Shown here: in pieces, positions 1 through 11,917 of the stretch
Layout: each line of letters starts with the position of its first letter
Position numbering within the stretch: position 1 is the first letter of the stretch
Origin: Udeniomyces pyricola
Lineage: Eukaryota > Basidiomycota > Tremellomycetes > Cystofilobasidiales > Mrakiaceae
Reading direction: 5' to 3'
Assembly (NCBI GenBank): GCA_039545295.1
Contig: BCIK01000014.1
Coordinates: forward strand, 600,976 to 664,975
Length of the DNA stretch: 64,000 bases
The notes under the pieces: generated by a model
Seen by the model: the letters and a program-made list of their open reading frames with translations, nothing else
What the model was told of the DNA's origin: nothing
The model's database searches: none
Position numbers and translations under genes: made by a program

Positions 1-2641
1 TGCGAGGTGAGTTCTGGTCCTGCTGCGAAGAAACGTCGAGCAACGGCAAAGGAGGTCAATGGTTGCGCGATAAAGACAATGATGCTGGCCGTCAACTACC
101 ATGGAAACGCATAGGCTGGCCAGTGGGATCAATCGAGGCTCGGTTTGTGGGACAGGGTAAATGATGGCTGACGCGAGGTATCTTTCTTCACGCATGACAC
201 ACGCGTCTCTTTTCCGCCGTGTCACGTCATCAGTCCGACGTCAAGCACATCGCCGGTCTCATCAGCTGCCCAGCCCCGGTCATCTGCTCAAGGAGGAGGT
301 CCTCCAAAGCCTGCCTTGTCAGTCGCGTCGCTGCAATCATCATTGGCTACAAAGCCTCTATTTATTCTCCCGATCCGATCGAAGCTGATCTTGCAGTGGT
401 AATTTGTTTCTTCCCACCTACAACTATTCAGGCTGTATGCGGTCGTTCAATATGACTTTGAGGCCGAGCGACCCGATGAGCTCCAGGCCAAGGCAGGGGA
501 AAACATCGTCATCACAGCTCAATCCAACCACGAGTGGTTAGTCATGCCGTGTTACCGCCGATCTCGGTTGCGACTTTGGACTTGACAAGAAACCGCGAGC
601 TTACCCATCGTCTTCTTCTCGCAACGCGGGGTCTGCCAAACTACAGGCTCGTAGCCAAGCCTATCCAACGACTCGGTGGACCTGGTCTCATCCCAATATC
701 GTTTGTTGAGATTCGCGATCCTCTGACTGGTCAGCCCGTCGCGGACGTTCAAGCCGTCCTGCGAGCAGGCGGCATTCCTCGTGTCGATGAATGGAAGCAA
801 AAGACGGCAGAGTACAAGGCTTCGTCTATCCCACTCGGCCGCTTCGAGTTGACTAGTACGACAGGCGTCGCCAACTCCCCTTATGCTCGACTCAATGGCA
901 ACGCCAATCTGTCGACGGAGGCATCGCGGTCCTCGCAACACTCTCAATCTCAATCCCAGTCCCAAACGCAATCTCGATCCCAGTCCCAAAGGCAATCCCT
1001 TTATTCTCACCGATCTCAGCAGTCGACCTCACATCCCAACTCTGGTCAGCATAATGACAGTCATCACCGAGCAAACCCCTCGGTCTCCTCGTCGGTTGCC
1101 TCACCCATCGACGGTCCGGATGTTGCTCCGATCCTTCCGCCAGGGACGTTGACCTCTGCCTCGGTCGTTTCGTTCCATTCGGAGCAAGACCAGTACTGGT
1201 TCCGGTTGCACGCCAACTTCCTTCCAATTGACCCTGCCGAGCCCTCGCTGCGGTTGATCGTGTTTCGCGTGTACGAGGACTTTTATCACTTCCAAATCGC
1301 TCTCCTCGACACGTTCCTCGCTGAAGCGGGTCGACCACTCCATCCATCGGATCCACCGCCTCCATCGAACTCGCGAATCCTGCCTTTCATGCCGGGTCCG
1401 CTCTCGGTGATTGATGACGCCATCTGCAGCGACCGGACGAAGGACCTTGACATTTACATTCGTCAGCTCATCGCTCTCCATCGACGCCAGGCTGGGTATG
1501 TGCTTGAGCACGACCTTGTCCGAGCGTTTTTCGCTCCTGGCACGGGCGACATTCAGAGTAAGATCTCGCGAACCGAGGTAGAGGCGGAGCTTGCGAAGGA
1601 AGCTTCGCTGCCACCCATTCGGGACGGCGAGGAGGAGGACGAGGAAGAGCCACTCGAAGGAGACGTCACGCTCGGTCAGGGCCTCGCCGGATTGGGCATC
1701 TCGGACGATCATCGGCGCGAAGGGAGCGATTCGCCAAGTGCCTCGGGGACGTATCGAGCTTCCACAGCCTCGTCTTCTTCTGTGACTGGAGGCTCGTCCT
1801 TCGCTCGTCAACAGCAGCAGCAGCAACGTCAACCTCATCTCCAGCAGCAGTACTCTCAGCAGCAGCATCAACCACAACGCACGCATTCTCCCCTTCCTCG
1901 ACTCGATACATCCTCCCTTCAGCAGCGTCCTCCATCGTCTCCGACCCTTCACTCGTCGCGTCCGTCGTCTGGTGGCTATGAGAACGGCCCTCTGACGGGC
2001 GCGACGTCATCCTCTTGGGGATCCAACGCAGCTCTCGGCTCGAGTCTCCTCTCGACGAGCCATAACAGTAGCCATCACCATGGTGCCATAACACCCCTGA
2101 CATCTTCCGCCAACTCGGCCTCTTCCCAAGGCGGTCTCTCGTCGTCGTCTTACAAGAAGATCAAGATCTTTGATCGCGCGACGGACGACTTGATTGCGAT
2201 TCGCGTGCCGCCTAACGTGACATTCGCGCAGCTCCAGGAGAAAGTACGCGATCGGTTGGGTGGAGGATTAGGGGACGCCTTCCGGACGCTGAGGTATCGC
2301 GATTCGATGGCGGGATCCGGGTCGGGCGGGATGAGGTTGATTGAGGATGATAGGAGTTTGGCGGAATGGTTGGGTAAAGAGGAAAAGTTGATGATGTAAG
2401 TGATAACTTTGTTTTTCCTTTTCCTTCTCTCTCTCTCTTTGCACTCTTATTTGATAGGATTGGATACCGCGACATGCAGAAGGGCAGGAGGAAGAAGATT
2501 GCTCTTTTTCATCGTGTTTCCGCCAACTTAGATGCTAAACTGACTGAATCTTTCCCCTCCCTCTTTACCTTGCCTGGCTCTCGTCCTCTCTTTTATCGTT
2601 TTGTTTTCTTTCGTGTTGGTCCACTTAGCTATGCGGATTAG
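1..2641 (+). CDS. BEM1: Bem1/Scd2-type polarity scaffold (SH3-PX-PB1), 5' partial
   Basis: Scaffold that links Cdc42, its exchange factor and PAK kinases at growth sites. Exons seen: <1-6, 234-317, 432-536, 647-2395 and 2629-2641, about 651 residues in the window; the first SH3 domain should lie upstream. The second SH3 domain reads YAVVQYDFEAERPDEL ... RLGGPGLIPISFVEI. A PX domain follows at about 1150-1540 (VFRVYEDFYHFQIALL), then a Gln/Ser-rich stretch, and a C-terminal PB1 domain from about 2150 (YKKIKIFDRATDDLIAI). A 13-nt last exon replaces a premature-looking stop and gives the PB1 end KLMIYAD. The join 317/432 was preferred because a donor at 399 would leave a 33-nt intron. The exon at 1-6 and its join to 234 are tentative. 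Domain identity is firm; the partner proteins are family knowledge. Confidence 0.88.
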
Positions 2642-4749
2642 CGCTTATTCATCTCGGCCCATCCTCTACGAATCCCTATCACTTCCCCGCCTGCTTTTTC
2701 TCCTCTTTCCGAGAAGCTCGCTCTCGCTCTTTTACCGTGTTTCTCTCCCATCGGATTCCTCATTGAGACGTCAAACCCCCTCTCTTCCTCCCCGAAAAAA
2801 ATTACAAAGAAGCACAATCTCTTCCCGTCTCTTCTCCCCCCCCCCTTCCCGACCCCGCATCCCGTGCTTCTGTCTCTCTTTCGCTTGCTAGCTCTTTCCG
2901 GTTCATTCATTCTTCGTCCTTGTTTTTGTTTTGGTTTTTTGTTTTGTTTTTACTACTATCTTTTTAGGGGGGAGGGGTGGGTAGGAAGAGTTTTTTTTTC
3001 TTCTCTTTCTTTCTTCTTCTTGTCTTCGTTCTCTTTTTTTTTTTCCTTGTCATTCTCATCCTCTTCTTCTTATTTCTTCTGCTTTTTTTTGTCTTCTTCA
3101 TCTTTTGTGTTTCCTTCATTTTTTTTTATTTTTTATTTTTGTTTTTCCTTCTTCATCCTTCCCAACTTCTTTCCCTCCCCTTGGTCACACTTGCGTCTCG
3201 TGTTTTTTTTTTCTCTCTCTTTTCACTCGTCTATGTTCACATCGAATCGAATGGAACCAAAAAAAAATTAAAAATCTCTCGATTCTCCTTTTTTTTCTCT
3301 CTTGGATTTCGAGTTTTGGTTTTCTCTCTCTCACTCACAAACGTAACTAACTCATCTCGCTCGACGACGACGACATCCCCCCCTCCCCATCCAAGACCCA
3401 AGATTTCAACAAAAATCAAAAAATGATTTCTCTATTTCTGTAGATCGAGAGAAAAGGACTTGATCAGATCGCAAGGGATATATCGAATCCATGTCAAATT
3501 TATGGAACGATGAAAGCCGAATAAGTATATATATATATATGCTTGCCTCAATGACTCAATTGAAGTCTATCTGTCTCATGTCTGCAGGCGGGTGCAGGTG
3601 CGGTCATCCTTCTCCCTTCCCTTCCCCCGCGCTCGCCGTCCGAAATTCGATCTGCAGGTGCGCGCTACCGTATATCAGCCCGATCAATGCCTCGTATATG
3701 TCGCACATATATATATATATATATATATATTTATGGGTTGATGGATGTGTATATCGAAGTCCCAAAGGAANAANAAAAAAAAAAAAAAAACAGAAACGAA
3801 ACGAAACGAGAAAAAGCAAGACTTGAAGGAAAAAAAGAAAGAGATGAAAAAGGGGGGAGGGGGAGGGAAAGCGAAAGAACGAAAGAAACCGGACGACAAA
3901 CTGGCTTTGGGTCTGGTCCGGGGGAATAACGATAGAAGTCGAAACCAACGAAACAGATGGAGAGGGAAAAAGGAAAGGGGTTAGATGGAAGATGGGAAAG
4001 GAGGGGGAAAGGGGGGGGGGGTTGAATTCCTGGATACAACGAGGGTACATGTGAGCGGAAGAGTGTGTGTGAGAGACGCACGGAGAGAAAAGTCGAAGAG
4101 GAAGGGATTGAGAGGGAGGGAGGGAGGGGGAGAGAGCGAGGGAAGGGAAAACAAAGCAAAGCAGAGAGACGCATGAAAAGAGGAAGAAGAAAAGGGAAGT
4201 ACAGCCAGCATCCGGAAGGTAGAAAATAGGAAAGATAGAGAAAGGGGAAGGAAAGAGATCGGCGAAGAAGGGATGAAGAAGGAAAGGAAGTAAGAAGGGA
4301 AAAGCATAGCGAGGGAACAGACAGGCAGGTGAACGGTGATTGGCAAGAAAAAAAAGTTCTTCTGAGACGAAGAAGCGATAGGGAGAGAGAAGAGACGAGA
4401 TCGAGGAGCCATATCGAAGGACATGGACACAACGGAAGAAAAAAATGGAGCGGAAGGGAGGACGACGTAGCAGGTAGAGGAGAGAAGGGAAGCGCAAAAA
4501 AGAGAGAAGAGGACTTTTCCTCGGATAGGGGTCGAAATGTGTATAGGACAGCGCTAGAGAAACCGACGATGAAAGCGACAATCCCTTGTCCTCCACCGTT
4601 TTTTTCTTGGATGATTCCCCTTCTAGTGCACCACCTGATCCCTCGACCTTGGGGTTTTTACTCGTCCTGTTTGTTGGCGTGAGTTACATTCGTGGATGAT
4701 GTGACTTTCTAGAGAGAGGGAGTTTTTGTATCTCGTTTTTGGGAACGTT
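2642..4749. other. Convergent intergenic region with mirror-like pyrimidine/purine bias
   Basis: No gene is supported. From about 2642 to 3350 the plus strand is almost pure C/T with long T runs. From about 3770 to 4560 it is almost pure A/G, so the minus strand is pyrimidine-rich downstream of the convergent regulator gene. A (TA)n stretch lies at 3527-3540 and another at 3707-3731; two ambiguous bases occur near 3771-3774. The long open frames here are low-complexity and were rejected. Confidence 0.8.
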
Positions 4750-7700
4750 CTAGAGGAACGCGACGATCAATCCTTCCTTCTGGACGAGGGTTCTCCAACA
4801 AGGCGTCCTTCCCGTCTCAGCCGTGACTTCCCAAACTCGCTCGACGACGGCGAGGTTCCCTTCGTAAGTTGGTCCGTAGCCGCACTCTTTGAGGGCCCTT
4901 CGGCAGAGTTCGCGGTCCTCGCGCGTGATGGCGACGGTGCCCGAGAGGAACCATGGAAGAGCCGTCGAGGCACCAAAGAGAGCGGTTTGGACTTTGGGCT
5001 CAGACGACGTCGAGGGAAGCGGGAGCGACTGAGAGTGATGTAAGATGGCGGCGAGCGAGGCGGAGAGTTTGGTGGAGAGCGGAAGGTGGTGATGAATGGC
5101 TTGATAAAGGTAGATGAGGGTAGCCTGGGGAAAGGAGCGACAAGATCGAGAAGCAAGTAAAAAGAAAAAAAGGGATCTCGGCATAAGGATCTGCTCACCA
5201 AGCGAAGAATCACGGCCAAAGAAAAGAGTCTATGAAAAACGTGTCAAACTTACGTGCCTCCACATCTCTTGTACAGCCAAATCCACATTGGAATCCTCCG
5301 ATGACACAACCGAAGGTTCCCACGCCAGCACGACATTTTCGATCTTCTTTGCTTTGGCAAAGTACTCGTGATCTTCGACCGAGCCCGACAGACATGCAAG
5401 GTTGCTTATCTCGGCGAGACAAATGAGGAGCTCGACCGGTAAGCTCAGATGGACGCTGAGAGAGCGCTCGTCGAGACCGTCGTCTGCGTTTTGAGGAAGA
5501 TCGAACGAGCAGGGGCCCGAGACGACGAGTTGATAAGGGACAGGCCGGTCAATCAGGATGACAGAGGCAATGACTTCGAGGTAGATGAAGCTCCGGAGGT
5601 TGATGCTAGAGCAGAGATGACAAAGGAAAAGGCATGGATGTCAGTCTAACGGGAAAAAAAGTGAGAGGGGCGCGAAATATATGATGACACTGAAACAGTG
5701 AATTGATGGCAAAGCCAAAAGTACATACGTCGATGCGTGCGAGAGCTGAGAGATGTTGATGATGGGTGATGACCCGATACACTCCTGAATGATGTTCTCT
5801 CCCAACATGAGCAGCACGTACGCCAGTGCCCCTCCCCAATGTTGGACCTGAACACCGACCGAAAGCGAAGATGAGATGGCCGGAAACATATGAGTGTACC
5901 GCAAAGACGAAGGGTCAAGAAGCAACCAAGTCAAGCGATGAAGAAACAAGAAGGAATGTGTTTATCCGATAAACTCACCTGAGCGATTCGCAAATCGAGT
6001 ATCGTCCCAAGTCGAACATACATGGAGTTTCTCGGGTCTTCAAGACACCTCAGCCCTTGCTGGTAGTATCGATTGGCCTTTTCCGTCCAGAGCTGATGTG
6101 CCGGATCGCCCGCTTTCTGCAAAATCCAACTGTAGTGAGACGCGCACCAAACAGCCATCCCGGCCCGGGAGGCATCATTGCCAACGAGAAAGTGATCCAT
6201 GAGATGCTTGACTTGGATCCGAGGGATCCTCGGTATTGAGTGGAAGTAGCCTATCGGAAGTCAAGGAGTAGAAAGGCAAGGATGATAGGTTGAGGACAGG
6301 CCGATAGGAAGGAAGTTCGACAACGACGACTCTAAGCAGGACTGACTGTCGTTAAGTGACGCATCTAGGACGAAAAAGTACGGAGCCAAATACCATCAGC
6401 ATCCAACTTGCGTATGCCGTCAATTGGAGGAGGAACAAAGTAGGCCTCAGAACTCAAACTCACAAAATCCTCTCCACTGGTTTGAAAACGCTCGAATCTC
6501 GAGCATGTCCGTCATGCCCGCACCAATCCGCCCATCGTTGTCAAATTGTCCGCTTGGGTCCGGTAACCGAGGCATACATTGTCCGTCGACGACGAGGCTC
6601 GGAGAGTAGAGCTGAAGCTCCTGTTCTGAGGGGTCTGGCGAGGCGAGTTCCTCTTCGACATAGGGTGAGTAGGGATTGGGACAGAGCTCGTGAGAGCGCA
6701 GGAAAGGCGAGGGCAGCGAGGAATCAGAGTCTGTCGGAGACGGGGCGTTCATAGGGTTGGAGGAGTGGCTGATCACTCGCGGCGAAGGTGGGTGTGACAG
6801 CTGCTGCAGATGCGGAGAATGGGGCTGAAGGTGGGGCTGGTGGTGGATTGGTGGTTGGATAGACGACACGATCTGAGGCGTGTGCTGAGGGGCATGATAA
6901 GATGGTGATCGGTTGAGAGAAGGTGGATGGTGCGAAGAGCCATGAGGGTGGAGATGGTTGTGGGGATGAGGGTGAAAAGCAACCTCATTCGGAGAGTACG
7001 AGGAGAACTGGGCTAGAGGAGAATCAAGGTAGGATTGGGTCTGCGTCTGCTGCTGATCGGCCGATGCGGTCAGCATCATGGCTGAGAATGCAGAGGGGTC
7101 CGACGGAAGGTCGCGTCGAGCATCATCCTGATCAAAGGCCCCAGACGAGAGCGTTCGCCGGCGGTCACTACTGCTGCTGCTGCTGCCGCCGTCGCCATCG
7201 TCACCCTCTTCCCGACGTGTCACCATCAGAGGTCTGGCAGACTGCTCGTAGGGTTTTCGTTGCGTTGAATGTTGCTGTTGTCGGGCCGTCCGGCCCTTGG
7301 TCGGCGCGGAGCTTAGAGCGGGGGCAGACACAGTAATTGCCCCAGAGGCATCGGACCGAGCACTCGCAGCTCGCGACGGACGCGACGACTCACGCCGGCA
7401 CTCGAACGCCCCTTTGCGACAGCGATCGCAGCTGCCGTCGATGAAATTTTCGTCGCATCTGTCACAAGGAGAGGCCAAGTGAGAAGAATGATGCAGCGAG
7501 AGAGAAGAAAAAAAAGAAAAGAAGCAAAAAAGAAGCAAAGAAGAAGCAAAAAGAGAACGACTATCAGCAAGTGCTGAATTAACTGGGCGAAAGGCAACTA
7601 CCGACAGCCGACCGAACCCGAAGGACGCTATCGAACATGGCGCTAAACGGAGCCCCCTTCCCACGGAAATCAAGGGTCGTCGGTCGTCGCCATCGAACGG

Positions 7701-8324
7701 ACGGGGAAAAGGAAACAACTGTGGGCTCACTTCTTGCGTCGGGCTGAATGAGGTAATGCGATAAGAAGAGAAGGAGACGGGCGATACGCGTCGAGGTCAG
7801 GACGGAAAGAGGCAGCGAGATAAGGACTGGGCGACTCAAAGGGAGAACGACCAGGGGGGGAGCGAGAAAGCGGGAGAGGAGGAATCCGACAACGGGGAAA
7901 GGCGACGAGGTCCTCCTCCTTGGAGACGGAGAGAAGGCCAGGATGCCATCCACTCACTTTTACATGTCCCACATCCCGTCTTGGATCGTCGCTTTTTCGC
8001 TGGTTCAGCTTCGTGGTCTTCATCCAGGATGACGATACTGCTCCCATTGACGTGCTGGTACGCGTGAAGGGACGACGTGCTCGACGACTGACCGTCGACG
8101 TCGTCCAAACCAAATCCGAGGCAAAAGGGCGGGCCCATGCGTCCAAAGGGGAAACGAGGCAACCAACACATGAGCTTACGGCTAGCTTCGACCTATAGTA
8201 CGTCTCACGCGCCCTCGACGCCCAGTGAGCTGCCCAATGGTTCCATCCCACCTTGTCTTCGTCCAGCCAAAGAGAGAACGCTTACCGCTGAAGCACCATG
8301 GGCTGAAGGAGACTCGGAGCTCAT
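4750..8324 (-). CDS. Zn2Cys6 fungal transcription factor
   Basis: Binuclear zinc-cluster DNA-binding regulator, predicted nuclear, 799 aa. Exons (minus): 8324-8286, 8192-7958, 7743-7731, 7458-6464, 6250-5979, 5847-5729, 5605-5254, 5124-4750; the sum is in frame. The zinc cluster has C87-X2-C90-X6-C97-X8-C106-X2-C109-X6-C116, preceded by basic KKRRSKTG, and is assembled from three exons. The middle exon is only 13 nt and encodes the TRRKK loop. A long Ser/Pro/His-rich region (exon 4) separates it from a helical fungal-TF regulatory region (HLMDHFLVGNDASRAGMAVW ... EVIASVILIDRPVPYQLVV), most like the Fungal_trans_2 type by eye. An upstream in-frame ATG at 8630 would add a Ser-rich extension that looks like 5' UTR, so the ATG at 8324 was chosen. 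The target genes are unknown. Confidence 0.85.
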
Positions 8325-11017
8325 CCCGACAATGTCAGCTGGTCGAGATTCTTGGGAAGGCTTGGGCTGGCTAGCGCGCAAGCGAGATGAGCGAGTGGTG
8401 TGGAGGGAAGTCGAGTTCGAGAGGAGAGCCTTACTGTCGGTCGAGGGTGACGGATCGTGCTGCAAGGACACGTTTGGGTGATGGGAGCGAGATGCCTTTT
8501 GGAACCAAGAGAAGGGATGGGTCGATGAGGTGAGAAGAACGAGGGGATCAGGAATTCCAGGGAGAAGAGTGAGGGGCACAGGGACAGAGACGAGGGGAGA
8601 AACGGCCGGGTGGTTGAGCTGGGCAATCATCAGGACGGAAGCTATCGCCGGTGAGCCCGTCGGCCCTTTCGATTTCGACTTTCTTTGACTTTGTTTGCAC
8701 AATCTAATACGGATCAGCCTGCCGATCGCTCGGTGCTTGATGTAAATATGCATCATGCATCATGCAAGACGCTCGGCCGAACTCAGCGCTCAATTTCTCA
8801 ATCGCTCACACATGTACATTACGTCGCGCGTGAATATGTGCATGATGCTCCTCAACAGTAAATACATGGCGAAAGTCACTAGAGCTCGACATGCCTTGAG
8901 TAATCATCACCTCGACGCACGTACCCCATAGTTGCAGTTCGCGATCGATTCAATGTTCTACGTACGTTCGACAATCGAGCTTTCTGACTTTTTCGAGCTC
9001 GAAATTTGAAGATTGAAATGTTGCGGATCGATGGAGCAGCTGCAGGTCGACGTGAACTGGATCTATAAACGGGTGGAGTCGGGTGACGGTTGACATGAGT
9101 TATACATTGACGTATTGATCGAGTATCTGCTGACCATGCACTCTACCGTACCACTGGCATGCTTCGTGATACTCAGTACTCGGTCCTGAGCGCTGCACGC
9201 TGTCGATGCTGATCTCAGGCTGTACTAGTTGTATTCCCCAGCGATACTCCTTTTGACCAAGCGCGTGGAGCGGCATCGCTAGTGGAGGCTAACAAGCTAT
9301 CAACTCTTGTTCTGCTGACTCGACGCGAAGCCATCTTCAGCCAAGAGCCGCTAGCCGCCCGTGACTACTAGAGATCGAAGAGGGCGGAGGAAGTCATGAT
9401 AATTACTTGACAGGAGTCGACGACGACAGCTGCCAAACGGAAAAGGTCGCAGCTCACAGCACAGTGTAATGAGTCGACGGCCGAGGCGGTCCATCTTTGA
9501 CATGTTTGACATTGCCTAGAATTGGGAAGGCTCGGCTCCGATCCATTGATGTTGTTCCTTGACCGGTCGACGTTCGATGATTCGATCTTTCGGCCCAAAA
9601 AACACGATCAAAGGGAACCCGTAATCCATCATCAGGTCGACAGATGTTTAAGTGAAGGTTTTCTTCCAGCCGTTTATTGGATGGCCGACATTCCGGATTG
9701 ATCTTCATTCGTAGATCATCAGAGCTAGCGCGTGACGCCTGACGTCAGTGTGACTTCCGCCATCAAGATGTCTTTGTGCTTTGCGTCATGATGCATGATG
9801 CATCGATTGAAAGGACATAAAGAAATTGCACAGATCCCCATCATATGTGTACATGTAGCAGATATCGACGTCAACCATCAGTGATCAAGGACATAAACCT
9901 TTTGACATCAATCGGTCCGACGACGCGTGTATGACGTGATATATAGAGTGCGGATTAACAATAGGACAGAAATCCTTCATCATCGGTTCCGCTTCATCAT
10001 ATATTTTTTGCGCCATGATCGAGGATCGCGGGTGCATATAGATCGATGTACACATTTCGCAGACCTGCAGGAGAGTCGAGCCGAGCGGTGGATATATAGG
10101 CGCGTAGACCGCTGTCGCCCTGAATACCCGGCGATGGTTGATCAATGCAGTCATCTCGACTTTGCTTGGCCTTCTCACGCAACGGCGCGCCTCTCGTTCA
10201 TAAACCATCCGAGCTTGAATGTTGACGTTCGATTCCCTCAACATATCTTCCGATCCGAGGTCGGTGATGTACGCAGTTCGACTTGAGCCTGGATCTTGAA
10301 ATTTGAAGCTTGAAGGGCTCGTCGAAGATTCAGCGCTAGTCAGGCGCTGATCATCAGCGCACTCAGGGGCTCGCAAAGACGCGACTGATCAACATGCATG
10401 CCACGAATGAAATTTGACGTTTGATCTTTGTTGAGATTGAATACTAGTATACAGTCTGCAGACCAAGCAGACCGAGGAAACAATTTGAATATCTGACGTC
10501 GAGCAGACGCATCCGGTCGGCCGATTGAGTCGAACAATGTATCATATCATAAACGAGAACGTACAGTCATGATCAGAATCGATAGAGGGATCACTGGCTG
10601 ATCGAAACAACGCAAGCTAACAAGTCGCTACGCATAACTACATATATGTAGTCAGTACGTCCGACCAGGAAATCCGCAAATCATGCATATGTAGCGATCA
10701 CGCGTCACGTCAACGCACGTTTATACAACGACGCATACGTACGTGTTGCTACGCCCAATCGGACGTGCGAACTCGAAGCTCGAAGTGATGATGATCATGT
10801 TCAGGATTCCCAGCACGACCGACCGCGGTGATACGTACGGTGCGATCGCGACGGTGCTCGCAGCCCTTCGCAGTTGAAGGTCGAAAACGTACTTCACATT
10901 TTGTCGTCGCTCCGCACTGTCGATATGATTGAGCCGATCTGGAAGCTGGAAGTGTTCACGTCTCCAAGTCTCGGAGATATATTGCTTGCGCAAATTTATC
11001 TGCTTACAATGACGTCT
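8325..11017. other. Gene-poor intergenic region upstream of the Zn2Cys6 gene
   Basis: No coding exon with supportable splice sites or protein similarity was found on either strand. The stretch next to 8325 probably holds the promoter and 5' UTR of the minus-strand regulator. Composition differs from the other intergenic DNA: no long CT tracts, and many short palindromes such as acgtacgt, tgatcgat and atgcat. A 16-nt word at 8749-8764 recurs inverted at 9787-9802. Short variants of gaaatttgaag recur at about 9001 and 10298. Confidence 0.6.
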
Positions 11018-11026
11018 AAGCTATAA

Positions 11027-11080
11027 CGGTCATTTACTCGGATACCCTTTCTTTGCGTGTAACTTTACTCGGATGACCCC
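11027..11080 (+). repeat. Left terminal inverted repeat
   Basis: About 54 bp matching the reverse complement of 11855-11908 with few mismatches. It contains the word TTTACTCGGAT twice (about 11033 and 11064), so each terminus is itself an internal direct repeat. Such sub-terminal repeats often serve as transposase binding sites. Confidence 0.85.
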
Positions 11081-11854
11081 AAAGCTGCGCGCCCTCCGGA
11101 TCCGTGTGAGACCACAGACAGTCACGTCTTGCCTCGTTTCGCTAACCATCACCGCCTAGTCTCCTGGCCGTCGGCGCCGCCACAGATTTTACACGCCGCT
11201 ACACAGCGACGCTGAGCGTCTATACCACAGATTCAGCTGCCTGCTCGGCTTTGTCTCTCTCTGCTCGACTGCTTGCGGCGCTCATCAGTTCAGGCTCAGG
11301 CTGCGTTGTTCTGCTTCGACGCGACGCGTCACCTCGCTCCCTTTTCACTGACCTTGCCCTCATCAAGTCGTATGTCTTGAGCTTCTTTGTCCCCTCTTCG
11401 CGTTGGTCACCTAGTGTCCTCTCCTGCTGGTCAACTCCTACGCTGGCATCTTCTTCGCAGCCGGCTCAGGCGCGACATACACGAGCGCACTGAGGGACCA
11501 AGCTTCAAGCTCGGGGAAACATGTTCAGGCTCGAGCAGGAAAGATGTTGTCGCAGTTTTTGATAAGAGAGCAAAACATGAGATGTGTCTCCTGTAGTACC
11601 TAGTGACTCGTGATCTAGCGAGTGAGGGCACACGTCCCAAGCTCTTGAGTCAGATGTAGGCAAATCAAGAAGCGCGGGTTGTTCGACTGCAAGCTGACAC
11701 ACCAAATTTACACCACATGAGGTTCGCACTCGTTCTGGCCGTGTCAGTGAGCTACGTGCGCTACGTAGCTGTTTTAGGCGTTCTAGACCGCGTCGGCTTC
11801 CGTACAGTGGGTGTACAGGCAGGAGCCGAAGCACCCGCAGCGTTGGGGGGGGGG

Positions 11855-11908
11855 GGGGGTATCCGAGTAAAGTTACATGCAAAGAAAGGGTATCCGAGTA
11901 AATCACCG
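11855..11908 (-). repeat. Right terminal inverted repeat
   Basis: Inverted copy of the left terminus. It adjoins a run of about 15 G residues ending near 11859, whose exact length may be unreliable in the assembly. The outermost bases are CACCG, followed at once by the target duplication. Confidence 0.85.
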
Positions 11909-11917
11909 AAGCTATAA

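Larger units (their letters stand above)
11018..11917. mobile_element. Non-autonomous Mutator-like DNA transposon with 9-bp target duplication
   Basis: The element spans 11027-11908 (882 bp). Both ends carry the same inverted terminal sequence, beginning CGGT(C/G)ATTTACTCGG. Directly outside, AAGCTATAA is present at 11018-11026 and again at 11909-11917, a perfect 9-bp direct repeat. Terminal inverted repeats of about 54 bp with a 9-bp target duplication are typical of Mutator-like elements; hAT elements usually give 8 bp. The interior has no recognisable transposase and only short open frames, so the copy cannot move by itself. The family assignment is an inference from end structure alone. 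Confidence 0.85.

Noticed and set aside
399..431. 33-nt intron in the BEM1 gene
   Set aside because: Far below the minimum of about 77 nt seen elsewhere; a GTCAGT donor at 318 gives a 114-nt intron, correct phase and a better linker.
2864..3426. Overlapping plus-strand open frames rich in Phe, Ser and Leu
   Set aside because: They are translations of a C/T homopolymer-like tract in all frames, with no splice or codon pattern of a gene.
3604..4596. 330-codon minus-strand open frame
   Set aside because: It runs through purine/pyrimidine-biased DNA, crosses ambiguous bases, is open in several frames at once, and resembles no protein.
6251..6463. Additional exon in the Zn2Cys6 gene (about 6290-6360)
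   Set aside because: The open stretch runs into a stop and has no acceptable donor; direct joining of 6464 to 6250 is in frame.
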